Shown: positions 8,810 to 19,704, counted from the first letter of the stretch. The stretch: DNA of 64,000 bases from Streptomyces sp. WZ.A104 (GCF_002382885.1 NZ_NWVL01000022.1:1-64000), one strand, 5' to 3'. Program-made: numbers and translations. The notes: generated by a model from the letters alone, not told the origin.

Positions 8810-11800
8810 CGCGCGTCCGTCCCCGTGGTCCCGGCGCGGCCGGTCAGCAGGGCGACCGCCTCGGAGAGCTGGGTGAGCATCGCGGCCTGGGTCTCGGCCA
8901 GCTGACGTATCTGCTCCGACAGGGCGGCGACCTCGGCGCGCGTCGCGTACACCGGCTCGCCGGACGCCGAAACCGGCTCCTCACGCGGCCCGGCCGCCGG
9001 CTTCACCGTCTCCCGTGGATTCCCGGGCGCCTTCCGCCCGGCTATCAGCGCGGCCGTCAGCCGGGGTGTGCCCGCCTCCTCCAGGATCTCCCGCATGCTG
9101 ATCTCCGTCGCGAACTCGGCCTCCAACTGCCGCACCATCCCGATGAGCTGGAGCGAGTCCGCGCCGAGACCCACGAAGGTGCGGTCGGCACCGACCTCGG
9201 CGGGGCGGTGGCCGAGGTGGCGCGCGGTCAGCTCCAGCACCCTGTCCAGTACGGCCTGTTCGGTCATGCGGTCCTCCGTGGTGCGTGGGGATGGGAGAGC
9301 TGCCCTGCCGTGCGGGGCAGGCAGCTCCGTGAGCGGTGTGGTCGGTGTGTACGGGACCGGGCCGCTCCAGTGGGAGCGGCGCCGGAAGGGGTACGTGGGC
9401 AGCCGGACGCGCCGTCCGCCGCACCCGTCGAGCAGCGCGGCCCAGTCCACCGGCGCCCCGGCGCAGTGCAGTGCGGCCACCGCCCGCTCCCAGTGCCGGG
9501 CCGGTACGCAGACCGCGTCCGGCAGCGACCGGCGGACCATCCCGGTCAGCACGGCCGACGGGCCCAGCTCCAGCAGCACCGGGGCCCCGGCCAGCCGGTC
9601 CAGGACGGCGGCGAAGTCGGCCGTACGGCGGGCCTGCGCGACCAGGTACGCGGCATCAGGGCGCCAGCCTGCGGGGCGCACCGAACCGTCGACGCCGTCG
9701 ACGAACTCCGTGTGCAGCGGGCGCAGTTCCGTCTTGTCGGCGAGCAGCCCGAACTCCTCCAGCACCGGGTCCAGCAGTGCCGTGTGGAACGCCCGGTCCA
9801 CCGCCAGCACCTCATGTGCCTCACCCCGTGCCACGAGCAGCCCCCGGGCCGCGTCCACCGCCTCCGGGGGACCGCCCAGCACATGGTGGCGCGCCCCGTT
9901 GACCACGGCGAGCTCCAGGCCCGGGACGGCGGCCAGCAGCTCGCGCACCCGGGGCCTGGCGACGAACGCGGCGACCATCGCGCCCCGGGCCGTCCCCTCC
10001 TCCATCAGCCGCCCGCGCCCGCACACCAGGCGCATCGCGTCCTCGGTGTCCAGCGCCCCGGCCACGCAGAGCGCCGCGTACGCTCCGACGCTGTGCCCGG
10101 CGACCCGGCCCGGGGTGATCCCGAGCCTCTCCCACAGCCGGACCTGGGCGAGCTGGAGGGCGAACAGGGCGGGCTGCGCGAAGGCGGTGTCCCACCGCTG
10201 GGGGCCCCGTCCCGCGACGATCCGGTCCAGGAAGTCGCCCCGGCCGGTCTCCTGCGTGTACACCCCCGCACAGGACTCCAGCACCTCGGCCACGACCGGG
10301 AAGCGCGCGGCGAGTTCCGCGCCCATGCCCGGGTGGCCGCCGCCCTGCCCGCTGAACAGGAACACCGGGTCCTTCACGTCGTCGGCGACCCCGGTGGCGT
10401 ACGCCTCGCCCGCCGGAGCCCCGGCGAGGAACGCGTCGAGCCCGGCCACCGGGTCGGCCGTGGTGACGACCAGGCGGTGCGGCAGGAGCCGCCGCCCGAG
10501 CGCGGTGGTGGTCAGCAGATCGGCGGGGGCGGGCGCCGTGCCGCTCGCCAGACGGTCGCGCAGCGAGGCGGCGTACGCCCGCAGCGCGTCCCCGTCCGCC
10601 GCCGAGAGCGGCAGCAGCGCGGGTACGGGGGCGGGCTGCTCGCCCGCTCCCGCCGGAGCGGCCTCGGGCGCCTGCTCCAGGATCACGTGTGCGTTCGTCC
10701 CGCCCATGCCGATGGAGTGCACCCCGGCCCGCCGCACCCCGGCCAGCGGCCAGGGAGACTCCCGTACCGGCAGCAGGAACGGGCTGTCCGCCACCGCGAG
10801 CGCCGGGTTGGGCCGGGAGAAGTTCACCAGCGGCGGGACCACCCCGTGCCGCAGCACCTCGACGGCCTTGACCAGCCCCGCGAGCCCCGCCGCGCTGTCC
10901 AGATGTCCGATGGCGGGCTTGGTCGAGCCGAGGGCGCAGAAGCCGGTCCGGTCCGTATGGCGGCGGAACGCCTCGGTCAGGGCGGCGAATTCGATCGGGT
11001 CGCCCTTGAGCGTGCCCGTGCCGTGCGCCTCCACGTAGCCGATCGACGCCGCGTCCACGCCCGCCGCGCGCAGCGCCCCGAGCACCGCGTCCCGCTGCCC
11101 GGCGACCCCGGGCGCGGCGAACCCCCGTTTGCCGGCACCGTCGTTGGTGACCGCCGAGCCCAGGATCACCGCGTGCACGGTGTCGCCGTCGGCCAGCGCC
11201 CGCTCCAGCGGCTTCAGGAGGACGGCGGCGGCCCCGTTGCCCCCGACCGTGCCGTCCGCGTCCGCGTCGAAGGCCCGGACCGTGCCGGTGGGGGAGAGGG
11301 TGGAGCCCTTCACCGGCACGTGGCCGCTGACCTGCGGCAGGTGCAGGGCCGCGGAGCCCACCAGCATCAGGTCCGCGTCCCCGGCACGCAGCGCCTGGCA
11401 GGCCAGGTGGACCGAGACCAGTGCGCTGGAGCAGGCCGTCGACACGGTGAGCGCGGGACCGGTCAGACCGAGCCGGAAGGCCGCCCGGGTGGCGGTGAAG
11501 TCCGGGTAGTTGCCGACCTGGACCTGCTTCGCCGTCATCCAGTCGTCCGAGCCGGCCTCGGCCGCCAGGTGCGTCGCCAGATAGCTGTGCAGCGAGTACA
11601 GGCGGTAGCCGCAGCTTCCGTACACCCCGATCCGTACGGAACCGGCGCTCGCACGGTCGCCACCCGCGTCAGCACCGCCGTTGCCGCCGCCCGCGTAACC
11701 GCCGTCCTCCAGGGCGTGGAAGCAGCACTCCAGGAACAGCCGCTGCTGCGGGTCGGTGAGGTCCGCCTCCCGCCCGCTCATCCCGAAGAACCCGGCGTCG

Positions 11801-12012
11801 AAGCCGTGCACGTCCGCCAGGAGCGCGCTCGCCCCGCCGTACTCCGGCTGCCCGTACTCCTCCGCCGGCACCCCCGCCGCCGCGAACTCCGCCCGGGTGA
11901 ACCGGCGTACGCGGGAGACCCCCGCCCGGATGTCGCGCCAGTACGCCTCGGGGCTCTCAGCCCCGGGGAACCTCAGCGCCGTCCCGATCACCGCGATCCG
12001 GTCGTCCCTCAA
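8806..12012 (-). CDS. Type I polyketide synthase, KS-AT-ACP
   Basis: Single-module PKS of about 1068 residues. The ketosynthase (about 5-430) has the Cys motif TACSSA near 194 and both His motifs (EAHGTGT, KPAIGHLD). The acyltransferase (about 545-850) has GHSVG and RAFH at the specificity site, which resembles the malonyl-type HAFH rather than the methylmalonyl YASH. An ACP (about 930-1005) has its Ser in GADSLQ. There is no KR, DH or ER, so a beta-keto product is expected, which suits the aminotransferase encoded next. The C-terminal 45 residues are helical heptad-like and may dock to the helical N-terminus of the next protein. I chose TTG at 12012 because AAGGA lies 8 nt upstream; a GTG at 12039 in frame is the alternative. 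Confidence 0.93.
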   Translation of the reverse strand: MRDDRIAVIGTALRFPGAESPEAYWRDIRAGVSRVRRFTRAEFAAAGVPAEEYGQPEYGGASALLADVHGFDAGFFGMSGREADLTDPQQRLFLECCFHALEDGGYAGGGNGGADAGGDRASAGSVRIGVYGSCGYRLYSLHSYLATHLAAEAGSDDWMTAKQVQVGNYPDFTATRAAFRLGLTGPALTVSTACSSALVSVHLACQALRAGDADLMLVGSAALHLPQVSGHVPVKGSTLSPTGTVRAFDADADGTVGGNGAAAVLLKPLERALADGDTVHAVILGSAVTNDGAGKRGFAAPGVAGQRDAVLGALRAAGVDAASIGYVEAHGTGTLKGDPIEFAALTEAFRRHTDRTGFCALGSTKPAIGHLDSAAGLAGLVKAVEVLRHGVVPPLVNFSRPNPALAVADSPFLLPVRESPWPLAGVRRAGVHSIGMGGTNAHVILEQAPEAAPAGAGEQPAPVPALLPLSAADGDALRAYAASLRDRLASGTAPAPADLLTTTALGRRLLPHRLVVTTADPVAGLDAFLAGAPAGEAYATGVADDVKDPVFLFSGQGGGHPGMGAELAARFPVVAEVLESCAGVYTQETGRGDFLDRIVAGRGPQRWDTAFAQPALFALQLAQVRLWERLGITPGRVAGHSVGAYAALCVAGALDTEDAMRLVCGRGRLMEEGTARGAMVAAFVARPRVRELLAAVPGLELAVVNGARHHVLGGPPEAVDAARGLLVARGEAHEVLAVDRAFHTALLDPVLEEFGLLADKTELRPLHTEFVDGVDGSVRPAGWRPDAAYLVAQARRTADFAAVLDRLAGAPVLLELGPSAVLTGMVRRSLPDAVCVPARHWERAVAALHCAGAPVDWAALLDGCGGRRVRLPTYPFRRRSHWSGPVPYTPTTPLTELPAPHGRAALPSPRTTEDRMTEQAVLDRVLELTARHLGHRPAEVGADRTFVGLGADSLQLIGMVRQLEAEFATEISMREILEEAGTPRLTAALIAGRKAPGNPRETVKPAAGPREEPVSASGEPVYATRAEVAALSEQIRQLAETQAAMLTQLSEAVALLTGRAGTTGTDAR

Positions 12013-13420
12013 CTGCCTCTTCCTTTCGCAGCCCCGCACGCCCCGCGCCCTCCGCGTTCCGCGGAAGCCCCCCGCGGTCCGCCCGTCGCAGTCCCGCGAC
12101 CCTCACCAGGAACACGGCGGCGACGACGATGGCGGCGCCGTGGGACCAGCCCACCACGGCCAGCGGGGAGAACCGGTCGAGGGCCGCCGCCACCAGGATC
12201 ATGCCGACGCCGAAACCGAGGTTCTCGAAAGTGGCCGAAAGACCGAAGGCGTGACCGCGCAAGGTGGCCGGAAGTGTCTGGAGATGCGAGGTGTACGAGA
12301 CCTCGGTCAGGCCGTCCGCGGCTCCCGCGATCAATGCGATCACCGCCGTCACCGCCGGCGGGAACCCGGCGAACGCCGCGATGAACGCCGCCGACATCAC
12401 CACCGTGCCGTAACCGAAACCGAGCGGCCCCACCGACCGGCCGGTGCGCTGGGTGTACCTCTGGATCACCTGCTGCGCCCCGATGTTGCCGAGCGCCCAC
12501 ACACACCAGAACGCGCTGACGAACACCGCGGGGTTCGATGAGTCCAGGCTGGTCGAGTAGATCGGCAGCGCCGCGTTGTGCGACGAGGAACCGAACGCGT
12601 CCACCCCGCGCAGCGCCACCATCAGCGCCAGACCGGGCGCGGCGGCGAGTGCCAGGAACGCCACGGGCGTCCACCGCCGCCCGGTCCTCTCCGCGTCCTT
12701 CTTGCCGGCGGCCCCCGTGCCCGGCTCCTTCGCCGTTTCGTCCGCCGTCCCGGAAGCCCCGGGCGTGGCCCCCGCCCCCTTGCCACCCGCGATCGGCAGC
12801 ACAGCCACCGTCACCGCACAGGCCACGAAGGTCGCCATGTCGATCAGGAACGCCGCCGTGTACCCGACGAGGGACACCACCACGCCCGCCGAGGCGAACC
12901 CCGCCACCATGGCCAGCGAACGGCCGGTGATCGAGAGGGAGTTCGCCCACGACCTGCGGTCCTCACCGACCATCTCCGGGATGGAACTGCGCAGGGCCAC
13001 CATGAACAGCGTCCCGCACGCCCCGATCACCACCGAGACGGCCATCAGCGCCCCGGTCAGCAGACTGTCCGGCGCCAGGACCAGCACCAGCATCACGCAG
13101 GCCTGGCCGACATTCGCCCACAGCATGATGCTTTTCGCGGTGAAACGGGCGAGAAGGCCGCCGACGATCAATCCCGCCACAAATCCCGAGGCGAGCCGCA
13201 CCGCCATGAACAGCCCCATGGCCAGCGCCCGGCCGGTCGTCTCGTAGACGAAGAGATTCAGCGCCACCATATTCAGGAACGTGCCGTACGAAGACAGCGC
13301 GTATCCGGCCACGAGGAATCGAAAACGCCGCTCGGAGACCGCGGTGTCCCGTGCGTTCGGGGAGTCGCCGCCCGTCCCGTTCGCCGCCGGACCGTCCGCG
13401 CTGCCGATTCGAGATGTCAC
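11957..13420 (-). CDS. MFS exporter (MFS_3 / EntS-like)
   Basis: Integral membrane protein of about 487 residues with roughly twelve hydrophobic segments and the family layout of enterobactin-exporter-like MFS proteins. A long, charged, Gly/Ala/Thr-rich loop near the middle separates the two halves. It is the promoter-proximal gene of the leftward biosynthetic operon and most likely exports the product. Start choice: the GTG at 13420 has GAGGA 7 nt upstream; the longer in-frame ATG at 13486 has a badly placed ribosome site and would lie in the divergent promoter. The 3' end overlaps the PKS start by 56 bp, so expression of exporter and synthase should be tightly linked. Confidence 0.88.
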   Translation of the reverse strand: MTSRIGSADGPAANGTGGDSPNARDTAVSERRFRFLVAGYALSSYGTFLNMVALNLFVYETTGRALAMGLFMAVRLASGFVAGLIVGGLLARFTAKSIMLWANVGQACVMLVLVLAPDSLLTGALMAVSVVIGACGTLFMVALRSSIPEMVGEDRRSWANSLSITGRSLAMVAGFASAGVVVSLVGYTAAFLIDMATFVACAVTVAVLPIAGGKGAGATPGASGTADETAKEPGTGAAGKKDAERTGRRWTPVAFLALAAAPGLALMVALRGVDAFGSSSHNAALPIYSTSLDSSNPAVFVSAFWCVWALGNIGAQQVIQRYTQRTGRSVGPLGFGYGTVVMSAAFIAAFAGFPPAVTAVIALIAGAADGLTEVSYTSHLQTLPATLRGHAFGLSATFENLGFGVGMILVAAALDRFSPLAVVGWSHGAAIVVAAVFLVRVAGLRRADRGGLPRNAEGAGRAGLRKEEAVEGRPDRGDRDGAEVPRG

Positions 13421-13490
13421 CCGCACATCCTCATCGAAGACCGGCGCTCGGCGGCAGACTCCCGATTGCACAAAGGTAATCTGCATCCTT
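13421..13490. promoter_or_regulatory. Divergent promoter region, exporter/PKS operon versus LuxR-type regulator
   Basis: Seventy bases separate the chosen starts of the leftward exporter gene and the rightward regulator. This is the only place where the whole leftward operon from exporter to thioesterase can have its main promoter, since all downstream junctions overlap or are short. I see no clean -35/-10 pair or operator palindrome. Inference from gene layout only. Confidence 0.5.
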
Positions 13491-14492
13491 GTGAAGGACG
13501 ATCATTCCCTCTCACCGGTATGTGATTGCCGTGAATCACCGTCGGACCGGTCGATACCGGAACAACCCTGCGAGGCGGCGCTCGCGACCTATCGGCGTGC
13601 GCTGACGGAAGGCAGCCTTCCGGCCGGGACGGTGCCGCCCTGCCTGCGCGCCCTGCACCTCCTCGTGGCCGACCGGAAAGCGCCCGGCCGACTCATTCCC
13701 GTACCGCCGGAGACGGCGTCCTTCGCCGCGCTCGCCCCGATCGAGGAAGCGATCGTCGAACAGCGCCGCACCCTGCGGTCCGCCCGCGCCACCCTCGCCG
13801 CCTTCGAGGGCCTGTACGCCGATGTGCACCGCCAGGAACGCCCGGCCCTCACCCGGCTCTCCGGGGAGGCCGTCATCAGCAAGGCGCTGGACGCCGGGGT
13901 CAGCGGCTGCCGCACCGAGGTCCGTACGGCCCATCCCGGCGGCGGCCGCCCGGCCCACGTCCTGGCGGAGTCCCTCCCGCGCGACCTGGGAAACCTGCGC
14001 CGCGGCATCCGGCAGCGCACCCTCTACCAGCACACCGTCCGTTCGGACCGCACCACGCTCGACTACATCGACCAGGTGACCGCCGAGGGCGCCGAGATCA
14101 GGACGCTGGCCGAGGTCGTCGACCGGTTCATCGTCTTCGACCGGGACCTCGCCTTCATCCCGTTCTCCGACGAGCCGCACCACGCGCTGCGCGTCCAGCA
14201 TCCGTCCCTGGTCCGCTTCCTGGTGCGCCACTTCGACGAGGCCTGGGCCCGCGCGGTCCCGGTCCGCCCCGAACGCGCGCCGCTGCGTACCCCCGTGGTC
14301 ACCTCAGACCTCCAACGGGCCATCCTCCAGGCCGTGGTGAACGGTGAGACGGACGCCGCCATCGGCCGCCGGATCGGCCTGAGCCGCCGCAGCGTGGCCG
14401 AGCACATGCGTAGGGTCTCCGAGCAGCTGGGCAGCACCAGCAGGGCCCAACTGGGCTATCTGGTGGCGACGTCGGGCCTGCTGGACGACTGA
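13491..14492 (+). CDS. Cluster-associated LuxR-type HTH regulator with TrmB/PLD-like domain
   Basis: Protein of 333 residues. The C-terminal 60 residues form a LuxR/GerE-type helix-turn-helix (VVNGETDAAIGRRIGLSRRS, then VAEHMRRV). The central part, with SGCRTEVRTAHPGG and RTLYQHTVRSD, resembles the phospholipase-D-like sensor region of TrmB-like regulators often found beside NRPS/PKS clusters. I chose GTG at 13491 because the frame upstream of it runs back into the divergent exporter gene and has no better ribosome site. Its place opposite the leftward operon suggests it controls that operon, probably as an activator. The ligand is unknown. Confidence 0.85.
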   Translation: MKDDHSLSPVCDCRESPSDRSIPEQPCEAALATYRRALTEGSLPAGTVPPCLRALHLLVADRKAPGRLIPVPPETASFAALAPIEEAIVEQRRTLRSARATLAAFEGLYADVHRQERPALTRLSGEAVISKALDAGVSGCRTEVRTAHPGGGRPAHVLAESLPRDLGNLRRGIRQRTLYQHTVRSDRTTLDYIDQVTAEGAEIRTLAEVVDRFIVFDRDLAFIPFSDEPHHALRVQHPSLVRFLVRHFDEAWARAVPVRPERAPLRTPVVTSDLQRAILQAVVNGETDAAIGRRIGLSRRSVAEHMRRVSEQLGSTSRAQLGYLVATSGLLDD

Positions 14493-14522
14493 GGAACGCC
14501 GTGGACGACTGAGGAACGCCGT
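14483..14522. repeat. Perfect 20-bp tandem duplication over the regulator stop codon
   Basis: The 20-mer GGACGACTGAGGAACGCCGT occurs twice head to tail. The first copy contains the TGA stop of the LuxR-type gene. A third, degenerate copy (CCGAAACGCCGT) follows. It looks like a recent slippage duplication; it repeats the last two codons and the stop and does not change the protein. Confidence 0.9.
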
Positions 14523-14545
14523 GGGGGCCTGCCGAAACGCCGTGA

Positions 14546-14569
14546 GGGCCCGTCCGTCCGGACGGGCCC
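14546..14569. terminator. Stem-loop between regulator and fumarase genes
   Basis: GGGCCCGTCC, a 4-nt loop, then GGACGGGCCC: a perfect 10-bp GC stem between two convergent genes. It lacks a long T run, as is usual in Streptomyces. Likely a bidirectional terminator. Confidence 0.8.
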
Positions 14570-14590
14570 CCACACCAGCTGCGCGACGGG

Positions 14591-16258
<1,668 letters not shown>

Positions 16259-16446
16259 TACGGCCATTCCTCACTCGGCGACAGCGGCTGACCTCCCTTG
16301 GGCAGCGCATCAACCAGGGTAGAACGCCGCCACGGCGCCGATCCTGTGAGGTAAGGCTCACCTGGAATCCGCCGGGGTTCCCGGCCCGTGGGGCACGCCG
16401 GTTGAAGGGGTAGTCGCGATCTATCGCGTTTGGGTAGGCTGGGACG

Positions 16447-17148
16447 GTGGATCTGGAGAAGCAGCCTCAGCAGCCCGCCGCGCCGACAGTGCCGACAGCT
16501 CCGCCGCCCGCCGCCGCGGACGCGGACGGCATGCGCGCCTCCGACGCGGACCGCGACCGGATCGCGGACATCCTGCGGGAGGCGATGGCCGAGGGCCGTC
16601 TGACGGCGGACGAGCACGCGGAGCGGGTCGATCTGGTCTACCGCGCCAAGACCGTCGGCGAACTCCAGCCGCTGGTCCGTGACCTGCCCGCGTCCTCCGT
16701 TCCCACCGCCGAGCGGCCTGGCCCCCGCCCGTACAGCTACGGCCCCGAGGTCCCGGAGGGCCCCGCGGACAATCTCGTCGCGGTCTTCAGCAGCTCCGTC
16801 CGCAAGGGGCGTTGGCGGGTCGGCGGCCGGACGAACGCCTTCGCGCTCTTCGGCAGCGTGGAGATCGATCTGACCGAAGCGCTTTTCGGCCAACGCTTCA
16901 CCGTCATCAACGCGACGTCCATCTTCGGCAGCGTCGAGATCAGGGTCCCGGAGAACATCTCGCTGCGCGGCAACGGAACGGGCGTGTTCGGCAGTTTCGA
17001 GGTGAAGACGCTCGAATCGGCCGATCCGGAAGCACCGGTCGTCGTCGTGAACGGCTATTCCGTGTTCGGGAGCGTGGAGGCGAAGCCCAAGAGGGGCAAG
17101 TTCGTCGCGGACCTCCAGAAGCGGCTGCGCAAACACTTCGGTCACTGA
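16447..17148 (+). CDS. DUF1707 protein with LiaF-like C-terminal domain
   Basis: Protein of 233 residues. After a Pro/Ala-rich leader, residues about 30-80 (RASDADRDRIADILREAM to ERVDLVYRAKTVGEL) are the DUF1707 domain common in actinobacteria. The C-terminal half has repeated beta strands around FGSVEIDL, FGSVEIRV, FGSFEVK and FGSVEAK, the pattern of LiaF-type cell-wall-stress proteins. No membrane segment is seen, so it is probably cytosolic or peripheral. Start GTG with GGGA 6 nt upstream. Function is unproven; an envelope-stress or regulatory role is suggested by family only. Confidence 0.85.
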   Translation: MDLEKQPQQPAAPTVPTAPPPAAADADGMRASDADRDRIADILREAMAEGRLTADEHAERVDLVYRAKTVGELQPLVRDLPASSVPTAERPGPRPYSYGPEVPEGPADNLVAVFSSSVRKGRWRVGGRTNAFALFGSVEIDLTEALFGQRFTVINATSIFGSVEIRVPENISLRGNGTGVFGSFEVKTLESADPEAPVVVVNGYSVFGSVEAKPKRGKFVADLQKRLRKHFGH

Positions 17149-17322
17149 ATGCCGTGCGACAGGCGGCGCCGTTAACCGGCGTTAATCGGCCAGTGTGCTG
17201 CGCGGGCGCATTGTGCCGCGTAGCGCGTCGGCGCCACGCAGTGCATAGGCGTACGCACAGCGGGTAGGGAGTGCTGCATCGTCTCTCGCTCGCGAAGCCG
17301 TAGCCGTCGTCAGGAGTAGACC

Positions 17323-17694
17323 GTGCTGCAACCGCCGCATCAGCCTCTGCAGGTCGCCGCCGTTCCGGCCCAGCGGACCCCCGCTCGGGAGGACGATGCG
17401 GGCCCCTGGCATTCGGAGGCGGCCTGCCGCCGTGACGAAGCGGGCCTGTTCTTCGCCCCGTCGAAGGAACCGACCGCCGCCCGGCTGGCCCGCGAGGAGG
17501 CCGCGAAGCGCGTCTGCGCCCGCTGTCCGGTCATGGTGGAGTGCCGGGAGCACGCGCTGATGCAGCCCGAGCCGTACGGGGTGTGGGGCGGGCTCACCGC
17601 CGCCGAACGCCGTGTGGCCCTGGCCCGGCGCCGCCGGCGCGACATCGAGCTGACGGCCGCGACGACTGCCGAGCACATAGCCGCGGCGGGCTGA
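17323..17694 (+). CDS. wblI: WhiB-family iron-sulfur regulator (WblI-like)
   Basis: WhiB-like protein of 123 residues. Four cysteines sit in the family pattern: one in EAACRRDE, then [10 protein letters not shown] for the other three. The GVWGG turn follows, and a basic C-terminus (RRRRRD) fits the DNA-contact tail. Such proteins carry a 4Fe-4S cluster and bind sigma factors to control development or stress genes. GTG start with AGGAG upstream. The symbol rests on gene order: I recall the WhiB gene next to glpX in S. coelicolor being called wblI, so the family is certain but the paralogue name is less so. Confidence 0.9.
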   Translation: MLQPPHQPLQVAAVPAQRTPAREDDAGPWHSEAACRRDEAGLFFAPSKEPTAARLAREEAAKRVCARCPVMVECREHALMQPEPYGVWGGLTAAERRVALARRRRRDIELTAATTAEHIAAAG

Positions 17695-17711
17695 AGGCAC
17701 GGAGAACGTAC

Positions 17712-17755
17712 GGGAGGGGATGCGGCAGCGATTCGTCGCTCCCGCACCCCCTCCC
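17712..17755. terminator. Bidirectional stem-loop between wblI and glpX
   Basis: A long imperfect GC stem (GGGAGGGG ... CCCCCTCCC outer arms, AGCGA/TCGCT inner arms) closed by a TTCG tetraloop, lying between convergent genes. Confidence 0.8.
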
Positions 17756-17799
17756 CGCTGCATCTCCGCCCGCGCCCCTCGGCCCCCTCGCTCGCGGAG

Positions 17800-18831
17800 C
17801 TACTTCGCGCGGTCGAAGTCGATGGCGCTGTAGGCGCGCAGCTTCGACAGCCGGTGCGTCGAGCTGATGGTCCGGATCGTGCCGGACTTCGAGCGCATCA
17901 CGATCGACTCGGTGGTCGCCGTCTCCGCGCGGTACCGCACACCGCGCATCAGCTCACCGTCGGTGATCCCCGTCGCCACGAAGAACACGTTGTCGCCGCT
18001 GACCAGGTCGTCGGTCGACAGCACCCGGTCCAGATCGTGGCCCGCGTCCAGCGCGCGCTGCCGCTCGGCCTCGTCCTTGGGCCAGAGCTTGCCCTGGATG
18101 ACGCCGCCGAGGCACTTTATGGCGCACGCCGAGATGATGCCCTCGGGCGTGCCGCCGATGCCCATGAGCAGGTCGACGCCGGTGCCCTCGCGGGCCGCCA
18201 TGATCGAGCCCGCGACATCGCCGTCGGAGATGAACTTGATCCGCGCACCCGTCTCGCGGATCTCCTTGACGATGCCCTCGTGGCGGGGGCGGTCCAGGAT
18301 GACCACGGTGACGTCCTCGGGCGTGGAGTTCTTCGCCCGCGCGACGCGCCGGATGTTCACCGACACGGGTGCGTTGATGTCGACGAAGTCCGCCGCCTCG
18401 GGCCCCGTGACCAGCTTGTCCATGTAGAACACCGCGGACGGGTCGAACATCGCGCCGCGGTCGGCGGCCGCCAGCACGGCGATGGCGTTCGGCATGCCCT
18501 TGGCGTTGAGCGTGGTGCCGTCGATCGGGTCGACGGCGATGTCGACCTCGGCGCCGGTGCCGTCGCCGACCCGCTCGCCGTTGAACAGCATGGGGGCCTC
18601 GTCCTTCTCGCCCTCACCGATGACGACGACGCCGTTCATCGAGACGGTCGAGACGAGGGTCCGCATGGCCTTCACGGCGGCGCCGTCGGCGCCGATCTTG
18701 TCGCCGCGGCCCACCCAGCGCCCGGCGGCCATGGCGGCGGCCTCGGTGACCCGGACCAACTCCAGGGCCAGGTTGCGGTCGGGGGCCTCCGGGGAGACCT
18801 CTAGCTGGGACGGCAGATGATGCTCGGACAT
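17800..18831 (-). CDS. glpX: Class II fructose-1,6-bisphosphatase
   Basis: GlpX-type phosphatase of 343 residues that makes fructose 6-phosphate in gluconeogenesis. Metal-binding and catalytic motifs are clear: [10 protein letters not shown] and DPIDGTT in the first third, IGGTPEG in the middle. Full length for the family. The start ATG is 8 nt after GGTGCGC-type purine-poor sequence, so initiation is average. It is the single class II enzyme expected in Streptomyces core metabolism. Confidence 0.97.
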   Translation of the reverse strand: MSEHHLPSQLEVSPEAPDRNLALELVRVTEAAAMAAGRWVGRGDKIGADGAAVKAMRTLVSTVSMNGVVVIGEGEKDEAPMLFNGERVGDGTGAEVDIAVDPIDGTTLNAKGMPNAIAVLAAADRGAMFDPSAVFYMDKLVTGPEAADFVDINAPVSVNIRRVARAKNSTPEDVTVVILDRPRHEGIVKEIRETGARIKFISDGDVAGSIMAAREGTGVDLLMGIGGTPEGIISACAIKCLGGVIQGKLWPKDEAERQRALDAGHDLDRVLSTDDLVSGDNVFFVATGITDGELMRGVRYRAETATTESIVMRSKSGTIRTISSTHRLSKLRAYSAIDFDRAK

Positions 18832-18883
18832 CGGAGCGCACCTTTCTGTACGGCGACGACCGGATATGAGGGTGCTGTGACTC

Positions 18884-18899
18884 TATCGGTAGGTCGATA
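18884..18899. promoter_or_regulatory. Short inverted repeat upstream of glpX
   Basis: TATCG, six bases, then CGATA, in a locally AT-richer stretch between glpX and the divergent DUF4245 gene. It could be an operator or part of a promoter. The arms are only 5 bp, so this is weak. Confidence 0.3.
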
Positions 18900-19000
18900 A
18901 AATGAGCAGAGCGGGTCACGCATGAGCACGCCGGGTGACCCGCCCGCCGGACACCGCCCCACCCCACCCTGCGTCCGGGCGCGCGAGGGTGCGTGCCACC

Positions 19001-19540
19001 ATGGACCCCGTGGCAAGCAAGCGAGGCAAGCAGACGGCCAGGAACATGCTCCTGTCGACCCTGGTGACCGCCGCCTGTGCGGGCGTCATCTACATCTTCA
19101 TTCCGCACGACGAGAACGCCGACCCGATCAAGGCCGTCGACTTCTCCGTGGAACTGGCGACGGTGCGCACGACCGCGCCCTACCCGGTGGCCGCGCCGGA
19201 AGGGCTGCCCGAGAAGTGGAAGGCCACGTCCGTGACGTACGACAGAACCGCGGGCAAGGCCTGGCACCTCGGCTTCCTCGACCCGGACCGCAGGTACGTC
19301 GCGGTCGAGCAGTCCATCACTCCCGCGCGCGAGTACGTCCCCGAGGTCACCCACAAGGCCAAGGACACCGGGGCCACCGAAGCGGTCGCGGGCCGCACGT
19401 GGCAGGTCTGGGAGGGCCCGAAGTACAACGCCCTCGTTCTCCAGGAGAAGGGCCACACCACCGTGGTCACGGGCTCGGCGCCCAAGGAGAGCCTGATCGA
19501 GATGGCCGCCGCGCTGAAGACGGAGGCGGCGGCTCCCTGA
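19001..19540 (+). CDS. DUF4245 membrane-anchored protein
   Basis: Protein of 179 residues with one N-terminal hydrophobic segment (MLLSTLVTAACAGVIYIF) followed by an extracytoplasmic domain. The pattern (A-P-x-GLPEKWKATSV, then GRTWQVWEGP) is that of the actinobacterial DUF4245 family, function unknown. ATG at 19001 has GAGGG 12 nt upstream; the alternative GTG at 19010 (VASKRGK) matches where homologues often begin. The same frame is open further upstream to 18935, but that part has no family resemblance. Confidence 0.85.
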   Translation: MDPVASKRGKQTARNMLLSTLVTAACAGVIYIFIPHDENADPIKAVDFSVELATVRTTAPYPVAAPEGLPEKWKATSVTYDRTAGKAWHLGFLDPDRRYVAVEQSITPAREYVPEVTHKAKDTGATEAVAGRTWQVWEGPKYNALVLQEKGHTTVVTGSAPKESLIEMAAALKTEAAAP

Positions 19541-19619
19541 GCGGTACGCAACTGCGAAGGGGCCCCGCGGGCACCACGGGCCGCGCCGGGGCCGCCCACG
19601 AGTCGTACTCACGCACGAA

Positions 19620-19654
19620 GGGGGCCCCGGAACATCGTGTGTTCAGGGGCCCCT
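19620..19654. terminator. Bidirectional stem-loop, DUF4245 / nitroreductase
   Basis: GGGGCCCC arms at 19621-19628 and 19646-19653 with additional GAACA/TGTTC pairing inside, between convergent genes. A second GC hairpin lies just upstream near 19558-19592. Confidence 0.75.
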
Positions 19655-19704
19655 CGGCGTACGGACGCGTACGGCGGTTCTCCGGACGGGCGAGCGATCC
19701 GCGC

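Noticed and set aside
5165-8905. Very long rightward open frame (over 1200 codons) opposite the megasynthase gene
   Set aside because: Mirror of a high-GC gene; composition is Arg/Gly/Pro-rich with no domain, and the leftward strand holds clear catalytic motifs throughout.
9208-12384. Second very long rightward frame opposite the PKS gene
   Set aside because: Same reason: shadow of the KS-AT-ACP coding strand in high-GC DNA.
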